Counted from the stretch's first letter, positions 10,461 through 19,215 are shown. The stretch is 64,000 bases of DNA from Paraburkholderia oxyphila NBRC 105797 (GCF_000685075.1 NZ_BAYD01000015.1:1-64000), one strand, 5' to 3'. Made by a program: numbers and translations. The notes: generated by a model not told the origin, from the letters alone.

Positions 10461-10483
10461 TCAAAGGCCGAAAACGTAACCCG

Positions 10484-11245
10484 ATGAAAGAGCCCAAAGC
10501 GCGCGTGGCAGCCCCGCGCACCGTCCGATCTGCCACGAAATCCGCCACGAAGCCGGTCAAATCGCCGGAAGTGCCCGCAGTGGAGGCAAACTCCGCCGCC
10601 GGCAAGCCCGCGCCGCGCCGGCCCGGCCGGCCGAGCGGCGGCGTGGGTGGTGCCGAGCAGCGCGAGCGTCTGATTGAAGCTGCGCTCGCGCTGTTCGCGC
10701 GTCAGGGCATCGTCGACACCACGCTTTCCGCGATCGCGCGCGAGGCTGGCGTCACGCCCGCGATGGTGCACTACTACTTCAAGACGCGCGACCAGCTGAT
10801 CGACGTACTCATTGACGAGCGCTTCCTGCCCTTGCGCTCGGCCACAGGCGGCGTCTTCGAGGCCCATCCCGACGATCCCGTGGCCGCGCTCACAGCGCTC
10901 ACGCTGCGCTTCGTGGAAGTGGGGCAGACGCATCCGTGGTTCGCGCCGCTGTGGATACGCGAGGTGATCAGCGAGGGCGGCTTGCTGCGTCAGCGCATGC
11001 ACGAGCGCTTCGGGCACGAGCAGCAGCGCGCGGCGCACGAGGCCATCGCGCGCTGGCAGCGCGAAGGCAAGCTCAACGCGGCGCTGGAGCCGTCGCTGTT
11101 GTTCCAGTCGCTGCTCGGGCTCACACTGCTGCCGCTCGCCACGGCGCACGTGTGGCGCAACGACCTCGTGCCGCGCCGCGTCGGCGCCGAGGAGATCGCA
11201 CGCCACGCCGTGGCGCTGATGACCCAGGGCATACGGCCTGCATAG
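10484..11245 (+). CDS. TetR/AcrR-family transcriptional regulator
   Basis: This 253-residue repressor has a long, basic and Pro/Ala-rich N-terminal extension (about 1-55) before the TetR DNA-binding domain. The domain covers about 60-105 (RERLIEAALALFARQGIVDTTLSAIAREAGVTPAMVHYYF), where the VHYYF ending of the recognition helix is diagnostic. The C-terminal helical ligand domain is divergent, as usual. The gene faces a DHA2 efflux pump across a palindrome, so it probably represses that pump and releases on binding the pump's substrate. No strong ribosome site is visible before 10484. The basic tail is unusual in length and may aid non-specific DNA binding. Confidence 0.88.
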   Translation: MKEPKARVAAPRTVRSATKSATKPVKSPEVPAVEANSAAGKPAPRRPGRPSGGVGGAEQRERLIEAALALFARQGIVDTTLSAIAREAGVTPAMVHYYFKTRDQLIDVLIDERFLPLRSATGGVFEAHPDDPVAALTALTLRFVEVGQTHPWFAPLWIREVISEGGLLRQRMHERFGHEQQRAAHEAIARWQREGKLNAALEPSLLFQSLLGLTLLPLATAHVWRNDLVPRRVGAEEIARHAVALMTQGIRPA

Positions 11246-11316
11246 CAGCACGATTGGCGTTCGCGCAAGGTGCCGCGCATCGCGGCGCGGCGGTATTCAT
11301 CCGATCGAGGTCCACT

Positions 11317-12843
11317 CTGACTTCCGCACAGCCCGTTCATGCTCCTGTCGTGGTTTGGTTCCGCGACGATCTGCGTCTGGCCGATCAGCCGGCGCTCGCC
11401 CATGCGGCCGCCACGGGGCGGCCGCTGATCTGCCTCTATGTTCACGATCCTCACGCGGCGGGCGAGCGCCCGCCCGGGGGCGCGGCGCGCTGGTGGCTGC
11501 ACGAGACGCTGCGCGCGCTCGACGCGGCGCTGCGCGAGCGCGGCGGCCGGCTCCTGCTGATGCAAGGCCCCGAGAGCGAGATGCTCGAAGCCTGTGTCAC
11601 GGCGAGCGGCGCCGCCGGCGTGTTCTGGAACCGCCGTTACGGCGGCAACGAGCGCGACGCCGACGCCAGATTGAAGGCGCGACTGCGCGCGCGCGGCCTT
11701 GAGGCCGAGAGCTTCAACGGTACGCTGCTGTACGAGCCGTGGACGGTGCTCAACCAGTCCGGCGAGCCGTTCCAGGTGTTCACGGCCTGGTGGCGCGCAT
11801 GCCGGCGCGCCGGCGATCCGCCGCCGCCGCTGCCCGCGCCGCAACGGTGGAATTTTCAATCGCTACCGGCACGTCTTACCCAATTCGCATTGAAGCTCGA
11901 CGATCTCGGCCTCGCGCCGCGCAAGCCCGATTGGGCCGGCGGCCTGCGCGAGGCCTGGCCGGCGGGCGAGGAAGCCGCACTCGAACGTCTGCACGCGTTT
12001 TTCTCCGACGATTTCGAGGCCTACGCAGGCGAGCGCGACGCACCGGGGCTCGCGGCGACCAGCCGCCTTTCGCCGTATTTGCGCGTGGGTGCGCTCTCGC
12101 CGCGTCAGGTGTACGCGGCGCTGAAGGCGGCGCAACACGACGTGACAGCGGGCTCGCCCGCGAGCCGCGAAACGAGCGCGGAAAAATTCTCCAGCGAACT
12201 GGGGTGGCGGGAGTTCTGCTACTACCAGCGTTACCACTATCCCGATCTGGCACAGCGCAATCTGCGTCCGGCGTTCGACGCCATGCCGTGGCGCCGCGAC
12301 GCCCGCGGCCTGCGCGCGTGGCAGCGCGGCCTGACGGGCTATCCGTTCGTCGACGCCGGCATGCGCGAGCTGTGGCGCACCGGCTGGATGCACAACCGCG
12401 TGCGCATGGTGGCCGCCTCGTTCGCGACGAAGCATCTGCTGCTGGACTGGCGCGTCGGCGAGCAGTGGTTCTGGGACACCCTCGTCGACGCCGACCCGGC
12501 CAGCAATCCGGCCAACTGGCAATGGGTCGCCGGCTCCGGCGTGGACGCGGCGCCGTACTTTCGGATCTTCAACCCCGTCTTGCAGGGCCAGAAGTTCGAT
12601 CCGCGCGGCGCTTACATCAGGGAATGGGTGCCAGAGCTCGCGGCATTGCCCGACCGGCTGATCCATCAGCCCTGGAAGGCGAGCCAGGAAGACCTGCAAG
12701 CGGCGGGCGTGCGGCTCGGCGTGGACTACCCGCTGCCGGTGGTCGAGCACGAGATGGCACGCGCGCGGGCGCTCGAGGCGTTCGCGAAAACCGGCAAGGC
12801 GCGAGGCAAGCCAGCCGGCCGCGGGCAAAAAGAGAGCGAATGA
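11317..12843 (+). CDS. phrB: Deoxyribodipyrimidine photolyase (probable CTG start)
   Basis: This 508-residue flavoprotein uses blue light to split cyclobutane pyrimidine dimers. The N-terminal antenna-binding Rossmann domain starts VVVWFRDDLRLADQPAL. The C-terminal FAD domain has the photolyase signatures: EKFSSELGWREFCYYQRYHYP, GYPFVDAGMRELWRTGWMHNRVRM, and DADPASNPANWQWVAGSGVDAAPYF then FRIFNPVLQGQKFDP. No ATG lies near the expected N-terminus. CTG at 11317, 6 nt after GAGG (11307-11310), gives MTSAQPVHAPVVVWFRDD, which fits the family. GTG at 11350 would leave a minimal first strand and has no ribosome site. It lies 71 bp downstream of the TetR gene. Confidence 0.9.
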   Translation: MTSAQPVHAPVVVWFRDDLRLADQPALAHAAATGRPLICLYVHDPHAAGERPPGGAARWWLHETLRALDAALRERGGRLLLMQGPESEMLEACVTASGAAGVFWNRRYGGNERDADARLKARLRARGLEAESFNGTLLYEPWTVLNQSGEPFQVFTAWWRACRRAGDPPPPLPAPQRWNFQSLPARLTQFALKLDDLGLAPRKPDWAGGLREAWPAGEEAALERLHAFFSDDFEAYAGERDAPGLAATSRLSPYLRVGALSPRQVYAALKAAQHDVTAGSPASRETSAEKFSSELGWREFCYYQRYHYPDLAQRNLRPAFDAMPWRRDARGLRAWQRGLTGYPFVDAGMRELWRTGWMHNRVRMVAASFATKHLLLDWRVGEQWFWDTLVDADPASNPANWQWVAGSGVDAAPYFRIFNPVLQGQKFDPRGAYIREWVPELAALPDRLIHQPWKASQEDLQAAGVRLGVDYPLPVVEHEMARARALEAFAKTGKARGKPAGRGQKESE

Positions 12844-13081
12844 GGGGGCAAACGGGAAGGGCACTCAGCCGATTCGCATAGGCACGCCGACATATGCCCC
12901 TGTCATCGGCGTGACTTTGATTGCGGCTAACGTGCGCGGCGCTGGGCTGAACGCACGGCATCGGGATTGCTCTAATTGGGCGAGCGGGTGCGTTGCCCGT
13001 AGTGTGTTGCCCGCTGCGAACCGCGCGCCCATTGCGCCGCGCGGCAAGCCAAACAGACAGAACGGCATTCAAGCAAACACA

Positions 13082-13492
13082 ATGAACGCAGTACACAAGC
13101 TCGACCAGACGACCATCGTGCTGGTCGAAGACGACCCGCAAAGCCGGGATTCCCTGACTTCCTTGCTGGAGGCTGAGGGCGCCCACGTAGTTGCGGTGGA
13201 GGACGCCGAAGCCGGCGTCGAAGCGGCTCTGAGCCTCATGCCCGACGCAGTGGTCTGCGATCTGGACCTGCCCGCGATGGACGGTTTCTACCTGATCCAG
13301 CGCCTGCGCGACCATGAAATCCGCGGCGATCACGCCCCGGCTGTCGCGGTGGCGCTCACGGGCCACACCGACGAAAGCTGGCGCCTGCGCAGCATCGGCG
13401 AAGGCTTTCAGCACTTCATGACCAAGCCGGCGAGGCCCGAGGCGCTGGTGGCGTTGCTGAGCGACGCAATCGACGCGCGCCAGCTGCCTTGA
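13082..13492 (+). CDS. Stand-alone response-regulator receiver protein
   Basis: This 136-residue single receiver (CheY-like) domain has no output domain. The acidic pair and phospho-acceptor are present: VEDDPQ near residues 15-20 and VVCDLDLPAMDG with the Asp near 60. The conserved switch Thr (ALTGHTDE, near 93) and Lys (FMTKPARPEA, near 113) are also there. It may act by protein-protein contact, or as a phosphate sink or relay for a kinase encoded elsewhere; no kinase gene is adjacent. ATG 13082 matches the beginning of the fold; longer in-frame starts lie in non-coding-looking sequence. No clear ribosome site is seen. It converges on zur. Confidence 0.88.
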   Translation: MNAVHKLDQTTIVLVEDDPQSRDSLTSLLEAEGAHVVAVEDAEAGVEAALSLMPDAVVCDLDLPAMDGFYLIQRLRDHEIRGDHAPAVAVALTGHTDESWRLRSIGEGFQHFMTKPARPEALVALLSDAIDARQLP

Positions 13493-13534
13493 GCGGTCAA
13501 GGGCGGAGCGGTATCAGGCGAGATCCTGTGCCGC

Positions 13535-14161
13535 TCAGGACTGTGCGGTGGCCTTCACGGCTTGCGCGCTATCTGCGCCGGCCGCTTCGGCCTGAGCCGC
13601 CTGGCATTGCGCGCAGACGCCCTTGAGCTCGATGCCGTCGCCGGAGAGCCGGTAGCCCGCGGCTTCGATCTGCGCGACCAGCGCCTGGCGCAGCTTCGGC
13701 TCGTGCAGCTCGGTGACATTGCCGCATTGCTGGCAGACGACGAGGATGCCGTGCTGGCACTGCGTGAGATCGTGGCAGACGGTGAACGCGTTGATCGATT
13801 CGATGCGGTGGACGAGTCCCGCCGACAGCAGGAAGTCAAGTGCGCGATAGACCGTGGGGGGCGCCGATCCCGGATGGATCTGGCGCATTTCGTCGAGCAG
13901 CGAGTAGGCCTTGGTTGCGCGACCGGAGGTGAGCAGCAGCTCGAGCACCTTGCGGCGGATCGGCGTGAGCTTTTCGCCGCGCTCGCGGCAGTAGGCCTCG
14001 GCCATCGCGAGCGCGCTTTCGAGCGACGCGCCGTGCGCGCCATCTGCACCATTCGCGCCGCCCTCGCCATGATGGTGATCGTGCGCTTCGTGGGCGTGAT
14101 CGTGATCATGCGCGTGGCCGTGCGGGGCCGCGGTGTCCGGGGACGGTTTTGCTGTCTTCAT
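13535..14161 (-). CDS. zur: Fur-family zinc uptake regulator Zur with His-rich N-terminus
   Basis: This 208-residue metalloregulator, when zinc-loaded, would repress zinc-import genes. The winged-helix domain (about 48-125; CRERGEKLTPIRRKVLELLL, then SAPPTVYRALDFLLSAGLVHRIESINAF) and the metal/dimer domain are Zur-like. The latter has HGILVVCQQCGNVTELHE (CxxC) and a second CAQC near residue 188. The wording fits Zur better than Fur, which has a longer acidic/His motif set. The N-terminal extension (residues 14-33) is strikingly rich in His and Asp and could bind several zinc ions. No znuABC genes are adjacent in this window, so it acts in trans. Confidence 0.82.
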   Translation of the reverse strand: MKTAKPSPDTAAPHGHAHDHDHAHEAHDHHHGEGGANGADGAHGASLESALAMAEAYCRERGEKLTPIRRKVLELLLTSGRATKAYSLLDEMRQIHPGSAPPTVYRALDFLLSAGLVHRIESINAFTVCHDLTQCQHGILVVCQQCGNVTELHEPKLRQALVAQIEAAGYRLSGDGIELKGVCAQCQAAQAEAAGADSAQAVKATAQS

Positions 14162-14230
14162 GCTGCGATTATACGGGGCACGCCGCGCCTGCGCTGGCGC
14201 GCCTGGGCGCCGCCCGCCGCCCGGGCGCGC

Positions 14231-14857
14231 TCAGGTCAGCGGCAGGTCGACGTACTTGCGAAAGCCCTGACGCTGCGCGAGGCGCTGATACCAGCGCTCG
14301 AGGTTCGGCAACGCGGGCCGCTCGATGCCTTCGAGCCCGAACCAGCGCCGCGCGAATGAGCCCAGCACGATGTCGGCGAGCGAGAAGCGCTCGTTTTCAA
14401 GGAAGAAGCGGCCTTGCAGATGGTGGTCGAGCAGCGTCCATAGCGCGGCCACGCTTTGCACATCGGCTTCGATCTTCGCGGGGTCGCGCTTCTCGGGCGG
14501 CGTGCGCACGAGTGCGAAAAAGAGCGGCCGCTCGGTGGGCGCGAGCGTGCCGATCGACCAGTCGAGCCAGCGCTCGATCGAGGCGCGCACCTTCGGGTCG
14601 GCCGGGTAGAGCAGGCTCGAGGGGCCGTATTCCATGGCCAGATAGCGCAGGATCGCGTTCGATTCCCACAGCACGAAGTTGCCGTCCACGAGGGTCGGGA
14701 TCTTGCCGTTCGGGTTCATCGCGAGGTAGGACGGTTCGTCGAGGTGGCCGAACTGGCCGCCCGCGTCGATACGTTCGAACGGCAGCACGAGCTCGTCGCA
14801 ACACCACAGCACTTTCTGGACGTTCACCGAGTTGGGGCGTCCCCAGATTTTGATCAT
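14231..14857 (-). CDS. Glutathione S-transferase family protein
   Basis: This 208-residue cytoplasmic enzyme has an N-terminal thioredoxin-fold domain (about 1-78; MIKIWGRPNSVNVQKVLWCCDEL, then NPNGKIPTLVDGNFVLWESNAILRYLA). The cis-Pro in KIPTL and the glutathione-contacting ESNAI motif are conserved. The helical C-terminal domain follows (LADIVLGSFARRWF). The N-terminal serine of SVNVQK is a candidate catalytic residue for the beta/theta-like bacterial GST group. ATG 14857 follows a good AAAGGAGAG ribosome site. The role (detoxification, dehalogenation or other thiol chemistry) cannot be read. It follows the same direction as zur, but 69 bp upstream, so co-transcription is possible but not indicated. 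Confidence 0.88.
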   Translation of the reverse strand: MIKIWGRPNSVNVQKVLWCCDELVLPFERIDAGGQFGHLDEPSYLAMNPNGKIPTLVDGNFVLWESNAILRYLAMEYGPSSLLYPADPKVRASIERWLDWSIGTLAPTERPLFFALVRTPPEKRDPAKIEADVQSVAALWTLLDHHLQGRFFLENERFSLADIVLGSFARRWFGLEGIERPALPNLERWYQRLAQRQGFRKYVDLPLT

Positions 14858-15223
14858 CTGGTGCTCTCTCCTTTGCAGCAAAAATATTGGCGCGCGATGC
14901 GCCGCGATATCTGGCGCAGGCGGCGCGCGGTACGGCCCCGTTAGATGGGGGCCGGGACCGCAACGATACACGATTCGCGCGGCTTTTTTGTTCCGCGATT
15001 GCGCGAGCCTGGCACATCGCTGGACTTCGTTCAGGCTGCGCATATCGGGCTCGTCGATTACCGGGGGCCGCGCCCACCCATCATAAGCCGATCGTTTCCG
15101 ATAGTAGACGAGCCTTCTGCCCTGGCATGGTGGCTAACGTCCGCCTGGCACTGACGGCGCTCAAATCCGTGACGATGTTCAAGCGCTATGTTCCACAGAC
15201 TGACAGATCGAAGGAACGGCGGC
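14858..15223. other. Intergenic region between GST and DUF1016 genes
   Basis: This 366-bp divergent spacer holds no credible gene. A hairpin CGGCCCC/GGGGCCG (14933-14939 with 14948-14954) lies about 80 bp upstream of the GST start. A T-run (about 14983-14988) is flanked by CGCG words. Composition is mixed and GC drops toward the DUF1016 gene, consistent with a junction between native and acquired DNA. Confidence 0.5.
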
Positions 15224-16288
15224 ATGGCCAGGAAGAAGGCAACTATTGTGTCACCGGCGGCGCCTGCAACGCTGCTGGGCGACATTCGGGCACTGATCGA
15301 GGCGTCGCGCCAGCGTGCCGCCCTGGCGGTCAATGCGGAGTTGACCCTGTTGTTCTGGCGCATTGGCCGGCGCATCCATACGGAGGTGCTGGCCGGGCAG
15401 CGGGCCGGCTACGGCGAGGAAATCCTGCCGACGCTGGCCGCGCAGCTTGTGCGCGACTACGGGCGCAGTTTCGCGGACAAGAACCTGCGCCGCATGGTGC
15501 AGTTTGCAGTCACTTTTCCGGCCGAGCCAATTGTCGTGACGCTGTCACGACAATTGAGCTGGTCGCATTTTGTTGCGCTGATCCCGCTGAAAGACCCGTT
15601 GCAGCGGGACTATTACGTGCAAATCTCCTGCGCTGAGCGCTGGAGTGTGCGAACGCTGCGCGAGCGTATCGACTCGATGCTGTACGAGCGCACGGCGCTG
15701 TCGAGGAAGCCGGATGCGTTGATCGCGCAGGAGCTGGCGACCCTGCGCGATGCGCAGCGCATGTCGCCGGCGCTGGTGATGCGTGATCCATACATTTTCG
15801 ACTTCCTGGGGCTGCAAGACACGTGGCAGGAAGGCGACCTTGAGGCCGCGATCATCCGCGAAATGGAATCCTTCTTGCTGGAGCTGGGGGCGGGTTTTAG
15901 CTTCGTCGCCCGGCAAAAGCGTATCCAGATCGACGACGAGGATTTTCATCTTGATCTGCTGTTCTACAACCGCAAGCTGCAACGGCTGGTAGCGGTTGAG
16001 TTGAAGGTGGGTGAATTCAAGGCAGCGTACAAGGGGCAGATGGAGTTGTATCTGCGCTGGCTGGACAAGTACGAGCGGGAGCCGGAGGAAGCCTCGCCGC
16101 TGGGGATCATTCTCTGCACGGGCAAGAAGTCCGAGCAGATTGAGCTGCTCGAGCTGGACAAGTCCGGTATTCACGTTGGCGAGTACCTGACCACCTTGCC
16201 CTCGCGCGCGGTGCTGGTCGAGCGGTTGCATCGGGCAGCGCAGCGGGCGCGGTTGCAGATCGAACAGCGCAAGAGCGACAGCGACTAA
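15224..16288 (+). CDS. PDDEXK nuclease-domain protein, DUF1016/YhcG family
   Basis: This 354-residue protein has an N-terminal DUF1016_N domain (about 15-160; LLFWRIGRRIHTEVL, YGEEILPTLAAQL, FADKNLRRMVQFA). A C-terminal PD-(D/E)XK nuclease domain covers about 180-345. The catalytic set is visible: D244 (FHLDLLFY) and E259-x-K261 (VAVELKVGEF), followed by GQMELYL with Gln272. The family is often found in mobile DNA, restriction islands and defence contexts, but the molecular role is not settled. ATG 15224 follows an AAGGA ribosome site. GC content and codon choice look lower than in neighbours, suggesting transfer. A NERD-helicase gene follows 114 bp downstream in the same direction. Confidence 0.88.
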   Translation: MARKKATIVSPAAPATLLGDIRALIEASRQRAALAVNAELTLLFWRIGRRIHTEVLAGQRAGYGEEILPTLAAQLVRDYGRSFADKNLRRMVQFAVTFPAEPIVVTLSRQLSWSHFVALIPLKDPLQRDYYVQISCAERWSVRTLRERIDSMLYERTALSRKPDALIAQELATLRDAQRMSPALVMRDPYIFDFLGLQDTWQEGDLEAAIIREMESFLLELGAGFSFVARQKRIQIDDEDFHLDLLFYNRKLQRLVAVELKVGEFKAAYKGQMELYLRWLDKYEREPEEASPLGIILCTGKKSEQIELLELDKSGIHVGEYLTTLPSRAVLVERLHRAAQRARLQIEQRKSDSD

Positions 16289-16402
16289 TTCTGTTCCGAT
16301 CCTGGGGGCGCGCGCAGATGCGTAGCGCAGGTACGTAGAATAGTCCGCTGCACGACCTGGCTGAATCTGGCCGAACCCGGCAAACCGCGACGAGGACCGT
16401 CC

Positions 16403-18157
16403 ATGGCCCGCATTGTCCCCGACGACTGGCAGCATCTGGAAGCGACCGGCGCCGCCGCGCGCGAACGCGAGACGCTCGTGCTCCTCGAGCGCGGCCTGCC
16501 CGCCGGCTACACCGTCTATCACGGCGTGCACTGGACGCGCCTCACGGAAGGATTCTCCGTGTTCGGCGAGGCCGACTACGTGATCGTGAGCCCGTCCGGG
16601 CGCGCGCTGATCGTCGAGCAGAAGACGGGGTTCCTGCGCGAGACGAAAAACGGCCTCGTGAAGGCGTATCTGCAGACCGAGCGCAATGTCGCGGTCGGGC
16701 TCGCGCGCACGGTGGAAGCATTGCACCTGCGCTTCACGGCCGCGTTCGGCGTGGGCAACTACGGTCTCGAGGCGCTCTTTTACTGTCCCGACCATGCGGT
16801 GCGCGAGCCGGCGATTGCGGGCGTGCAGCCCTCGCGCATCGTCGACGCCACGCGCAAGTCGCAGCTCGCGGCCATCGTGCGCGAGGCGCTGCCCGCCGAC
16901 GAGCCACGCTTGCCATGCGCCGCGAAGATCCATCATTTTCTCGCCGACGAGCTCTCGCTCACCCCCGACGCCAGCGCGCTGGTGGGCGCGGCGGGCACGC
17001 TTGTCACGCGGCTGGCGGGTGGGCTCGCCACGTGGGCGCGCCGCCTCGAATTCGAGCCGTTTCGCCTGCGCGTAATTGGCACGGCGGGCTCGGGCAAGAC
17101 GCAGCTCGCGTTGCAGGTGATGAATGATGCGCTCGCGCGCGGCGCACGCACGCTCTATGTGTGCTTCAACCGGCCGCTCGCGGACCACATTGCGAAGGTC
17201 GCGCCGCCCGAGGCAAAGGTGGCCAACTACCATCAGCTATGCGACTGGGTCTCGCGCGACGGCGGCCATGTGCCCGACTTCGAGGGCACGAACGTCTTCG
17301 ACGATCTGGAGCGGCGCTTCGCACAGGCGCCCATCGACGCGCGCTGGCAGTTCGACGTGGTGATCGTCGACGAGGGGCAGGACTTCCAGCCGGCGTGGGT
17401 CGATGCGCTTGCGCGCCTGTTGCGTCCGGGCGCGGCGTGGTGGTGGCTCGAAGACCCGCTCCAGAACCTCTACATGCGCGAGCCCGTGGCCTTGCCCGGC
17501 TGGACCGTGCTGCGCGAGACCACCAATTACCGCAGCCCGCGCGACATCCTCGCGTTCTTGCGCGAGGCGGCGGGCGAGGCCGTGCCCGCGCTCGCGCAGC
17601 ATGCGGCGGGCAGTCCGTTCGACGGCTCCGAGGTCACGCTCGCCGTCTGGGACGAACGCGCCGAAACGGGCGCGGGAGGCAGGGTGGGGGATGGCGAGCA
17701 GGAGCCCGCCTTGGTCGCGGCGACCAAGCGCGCGATCACGCAGGCGCTCTCGCTCGGCTTTCGCAAGCAGGACATCGTGGTGTTGTCGTTCCGCGGACGC
17801 GAGCATTCGCATTTCACGGCGCTCGACCATCTGGGACCGCATCGGCTGCGCAGCTTCACGGGGCAGTACGACCTGTTCGGCAATCCGCAGTATCGCGATG
17901 GCGACGTGCTGCTCGATTCGATCTATCGCTTCAAGGGACAGTCAGCGCCTTGCGTGATCCTCACGGATGTCGACTTCGAGACGCTCGACGAGCGCACGGC
18001 GCGCAAGCTCTTCGTGGGTACGACGCGCGCGACCATGAAGTTGATTGTGGTGGCGTCGGCGCGCGCCGCGCGGGCGATGGGGCGCGATCCGGCGACGGCC
18101 GGCGAGCACGCTGTGTCAGGGGCAGTGGCCTCTATAGCCGCGCGCGAGAAGCGGTGA
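16403..18157 (+). CDS. NERD nuclease-UvrD-like helicase fusion
   Basis: This 584-residue two-part protein begins with a nuclease-related NERD domain (about 20-130), with the PD-(D/E)XK-type residues D58 and E72-x-K74 (LIVEQKTG). A superfamily 1 helicase follows: Walker A GTAGSGKT (226-233), Walker B VVIVDEGQDF (319-328), the NYRSP motif (about 370), the SIYRFKGQSAPCVIL block, and motif VI LFVGTTRATMKLIV. It should couple DNA cleavage to ATP-driven unwinding or translocation in DNA repair or defence. Base composition looks native. It lies 114 bp downstream of the DUF1016 nuclease on the same strand; the gap is large enough for its own promoter. Confidence 0.88.
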   Translation: MARIVPDDWQHLEATGAAARERETLVLLERGLPAGYTVYHGVHWTRLTEGFSVFGEADYVIVSPSGRALIVEQKTGFLRETKNGLVKAYLQTERNVAVGLARTVEALHLRFTAAFGVGNYGLEALFYCPDHAVREPAIAGVQPSRIVDATRKSQLAAIVREALPADEPRLPCAAKIHHFLADELSLTPDASALVGAAGTLVTRLAGGLATWARRLEFEPFRLRVIGTAGSGKTQLALQVMNDALARGARTLYVCFNRPLADHIAKVAPPEAKVANYHQLCDWVSRDGGHVPDFEGTNVFDDLERRFAQAPIDARWQFDVVIVDEGQDFQPAWVDALARLLRPGAAWWWLEDPLQNLYMREPVALPGWTVLRETTNYRSPRDILAFLREAAGEAVPALAQHAAGSPFDGSEVTLAVWDERAETGAGGRVGDGEQEPALVAATKRAITQALSLGFRKQDIVVLSFRGREHSHFTALDHLGPHRLRSFTGQYDLFGNPQYRDGDVLLDSIYRFKGQSAPCVILTDVDFETLDERTARKLFVGTTRATMKLIVVASARAARAMGRDPATAGEHAVSGAVASIAAREKR

Positions 18158-18182
18158 GACGCGGAGCCGGACCACCCGCGTA

Positions 18183-19130
18183 TCAGCCCCAGGCCGACGC
18201 GCCGATCTGCGTGCCCGCGCGCGCCTGGGCGTTCCACCAGATCACGCGCAACAGCGGTGCGAGCCGCGCGATGTAGATCGCCTGCACCGGGTCGCTCTCG
18301 ATGAAATGCGTCACGCCGCAGCGCACTGCGGCGGCAGCCTTGTGCGCGGCTGCGCCCGACGGCGTGTCGTCGTGCTCGCCCGGCGCGCGCATCATCAGCT
18401 CCAGATGACCGAAGCCGTGCCGGTCGAGCCATGCCTGGGTGCGCTCGCGGTCGATTTCGGGGCGGCCGGTGATGATGGCGCGCGCGTGCTTCACGTCGAT
18501 GTCCGGCACGCGCTCGAGCGGCAGCAGTGCGTCGCGCTCGGCAAGCGCCGCTTCGAGATCTTCGTCGTAGCGCGAGAGCGGAATGTCGGGCAGGAGAATG
18601 CCGTCGAGGTCGATCGCGTAGACCGCGTATTCGTGATCGTCGCCCATGCCCGTGCCTTCGCGCGAGCCCTCGCGCGACCAGTCGGCGCGATAGCGGTCGG
18701 TGTAGGCCTGGCGCTCCCAGGGGAACAGCGCGAAATAGCCGCTCGCGTCGATCGAATAGTCGGGGCGCAGCCGGCTCAGGTCGTCATACGCGCCCGTGAG
18801 CGTGCGCACCACGAGGCCGTGCTCGCGCAGGAACGCGATGCAGTCGACGAGCGTATGGCCCCGTCCGGCAATGTCCTCGCACACCAGCACCTTCGAGCCC
18901 GGCTCGGGCATGGGCAGCGTGGAGTCCCAGCGCACCTCGCGCGTCTCGCGCGAGTAGCGCAGGAAGGCCACGTTCGCGCCGGTCGCGTGCGAGACCATCA
19001 GCGCGAGCGGCGCGCCGCCGCGCAGGATGCCGACGACCGCAGCGAAATCCTCCTCGATCAGCAGCGGCTGCAGCGATTCGACCCAATGGTCGAGCTGTTC
19101 GTAGGTGAGCGGAACGACGGGTTTGTTCAT
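18183..19130 (-). CDS. Phosphoribosyltransferase-HAD hydrolase fusion protein
   Basis: This 315-residue protein reads as two domains. Residues 1-150 resemble a type I phosphoribosyltransferase: GILRGGAPLA (about 34-43), and KVLVCEDIAGRGHTL (80-94) in the place of the PRPP loop, with Glu85-Asp86 as the acidic pair. Residues 165-315 resemble a HAD-type phosphatase: DLDGILL (174-180, DxD), IITGRPE (motif II Thr), a later Lys in AAHKAAA, and HFIESDP. Both active sites look intact. Joining nucleotide-type PRTase and HAD chemistry in one chain suggests nucleotide or nucleoside salvage or modification, but the substrate is unknown. It is divergent from the SUOX-fold gene. Confidence 0.75.
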   Translation of the reverse strand: MNKPVVPLTYEQLDHWVESLQPLLIEEDFAAVVGILRGGAPLALMVSHATGANVAFLRYSRETREVRWDSTLPMPEPGSKVLVCEDIAGRGHTLVDCIAFLREHGLVVRTLTGAYDDLSRLRPDYSIDASGYFALFPWERQAYTDRYRADWSREGSREGTGMGDDHEYAVYAIDLDGILLPDIPLSRYDEDLEAALAERDALLPLERVPDIDVKHARAIITGRPEIDRERTQAWLDRHGFGHLELMMRAPGEHDDTPSGAAAHKAAAAVRCGVTHFIESDPVQAIYIARLAPLLRVIWWNAQARAGTQIGASAWG

Positions 19131-19215
19131 GGGACGGGGGTGACAGTGCGATGACGGTCTGTTGCGCCACGCGGCCGCGTGCTGCCGATGCGTGCGTCAG
19201 CGAACAAGACCTCTA

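Noticed and set aside
11350..11352. GTG as photolyase start
   Set aside because: It would give a minimal first beta strand and has no ribosome site; CTG 11317 fits better, though this is not proven.
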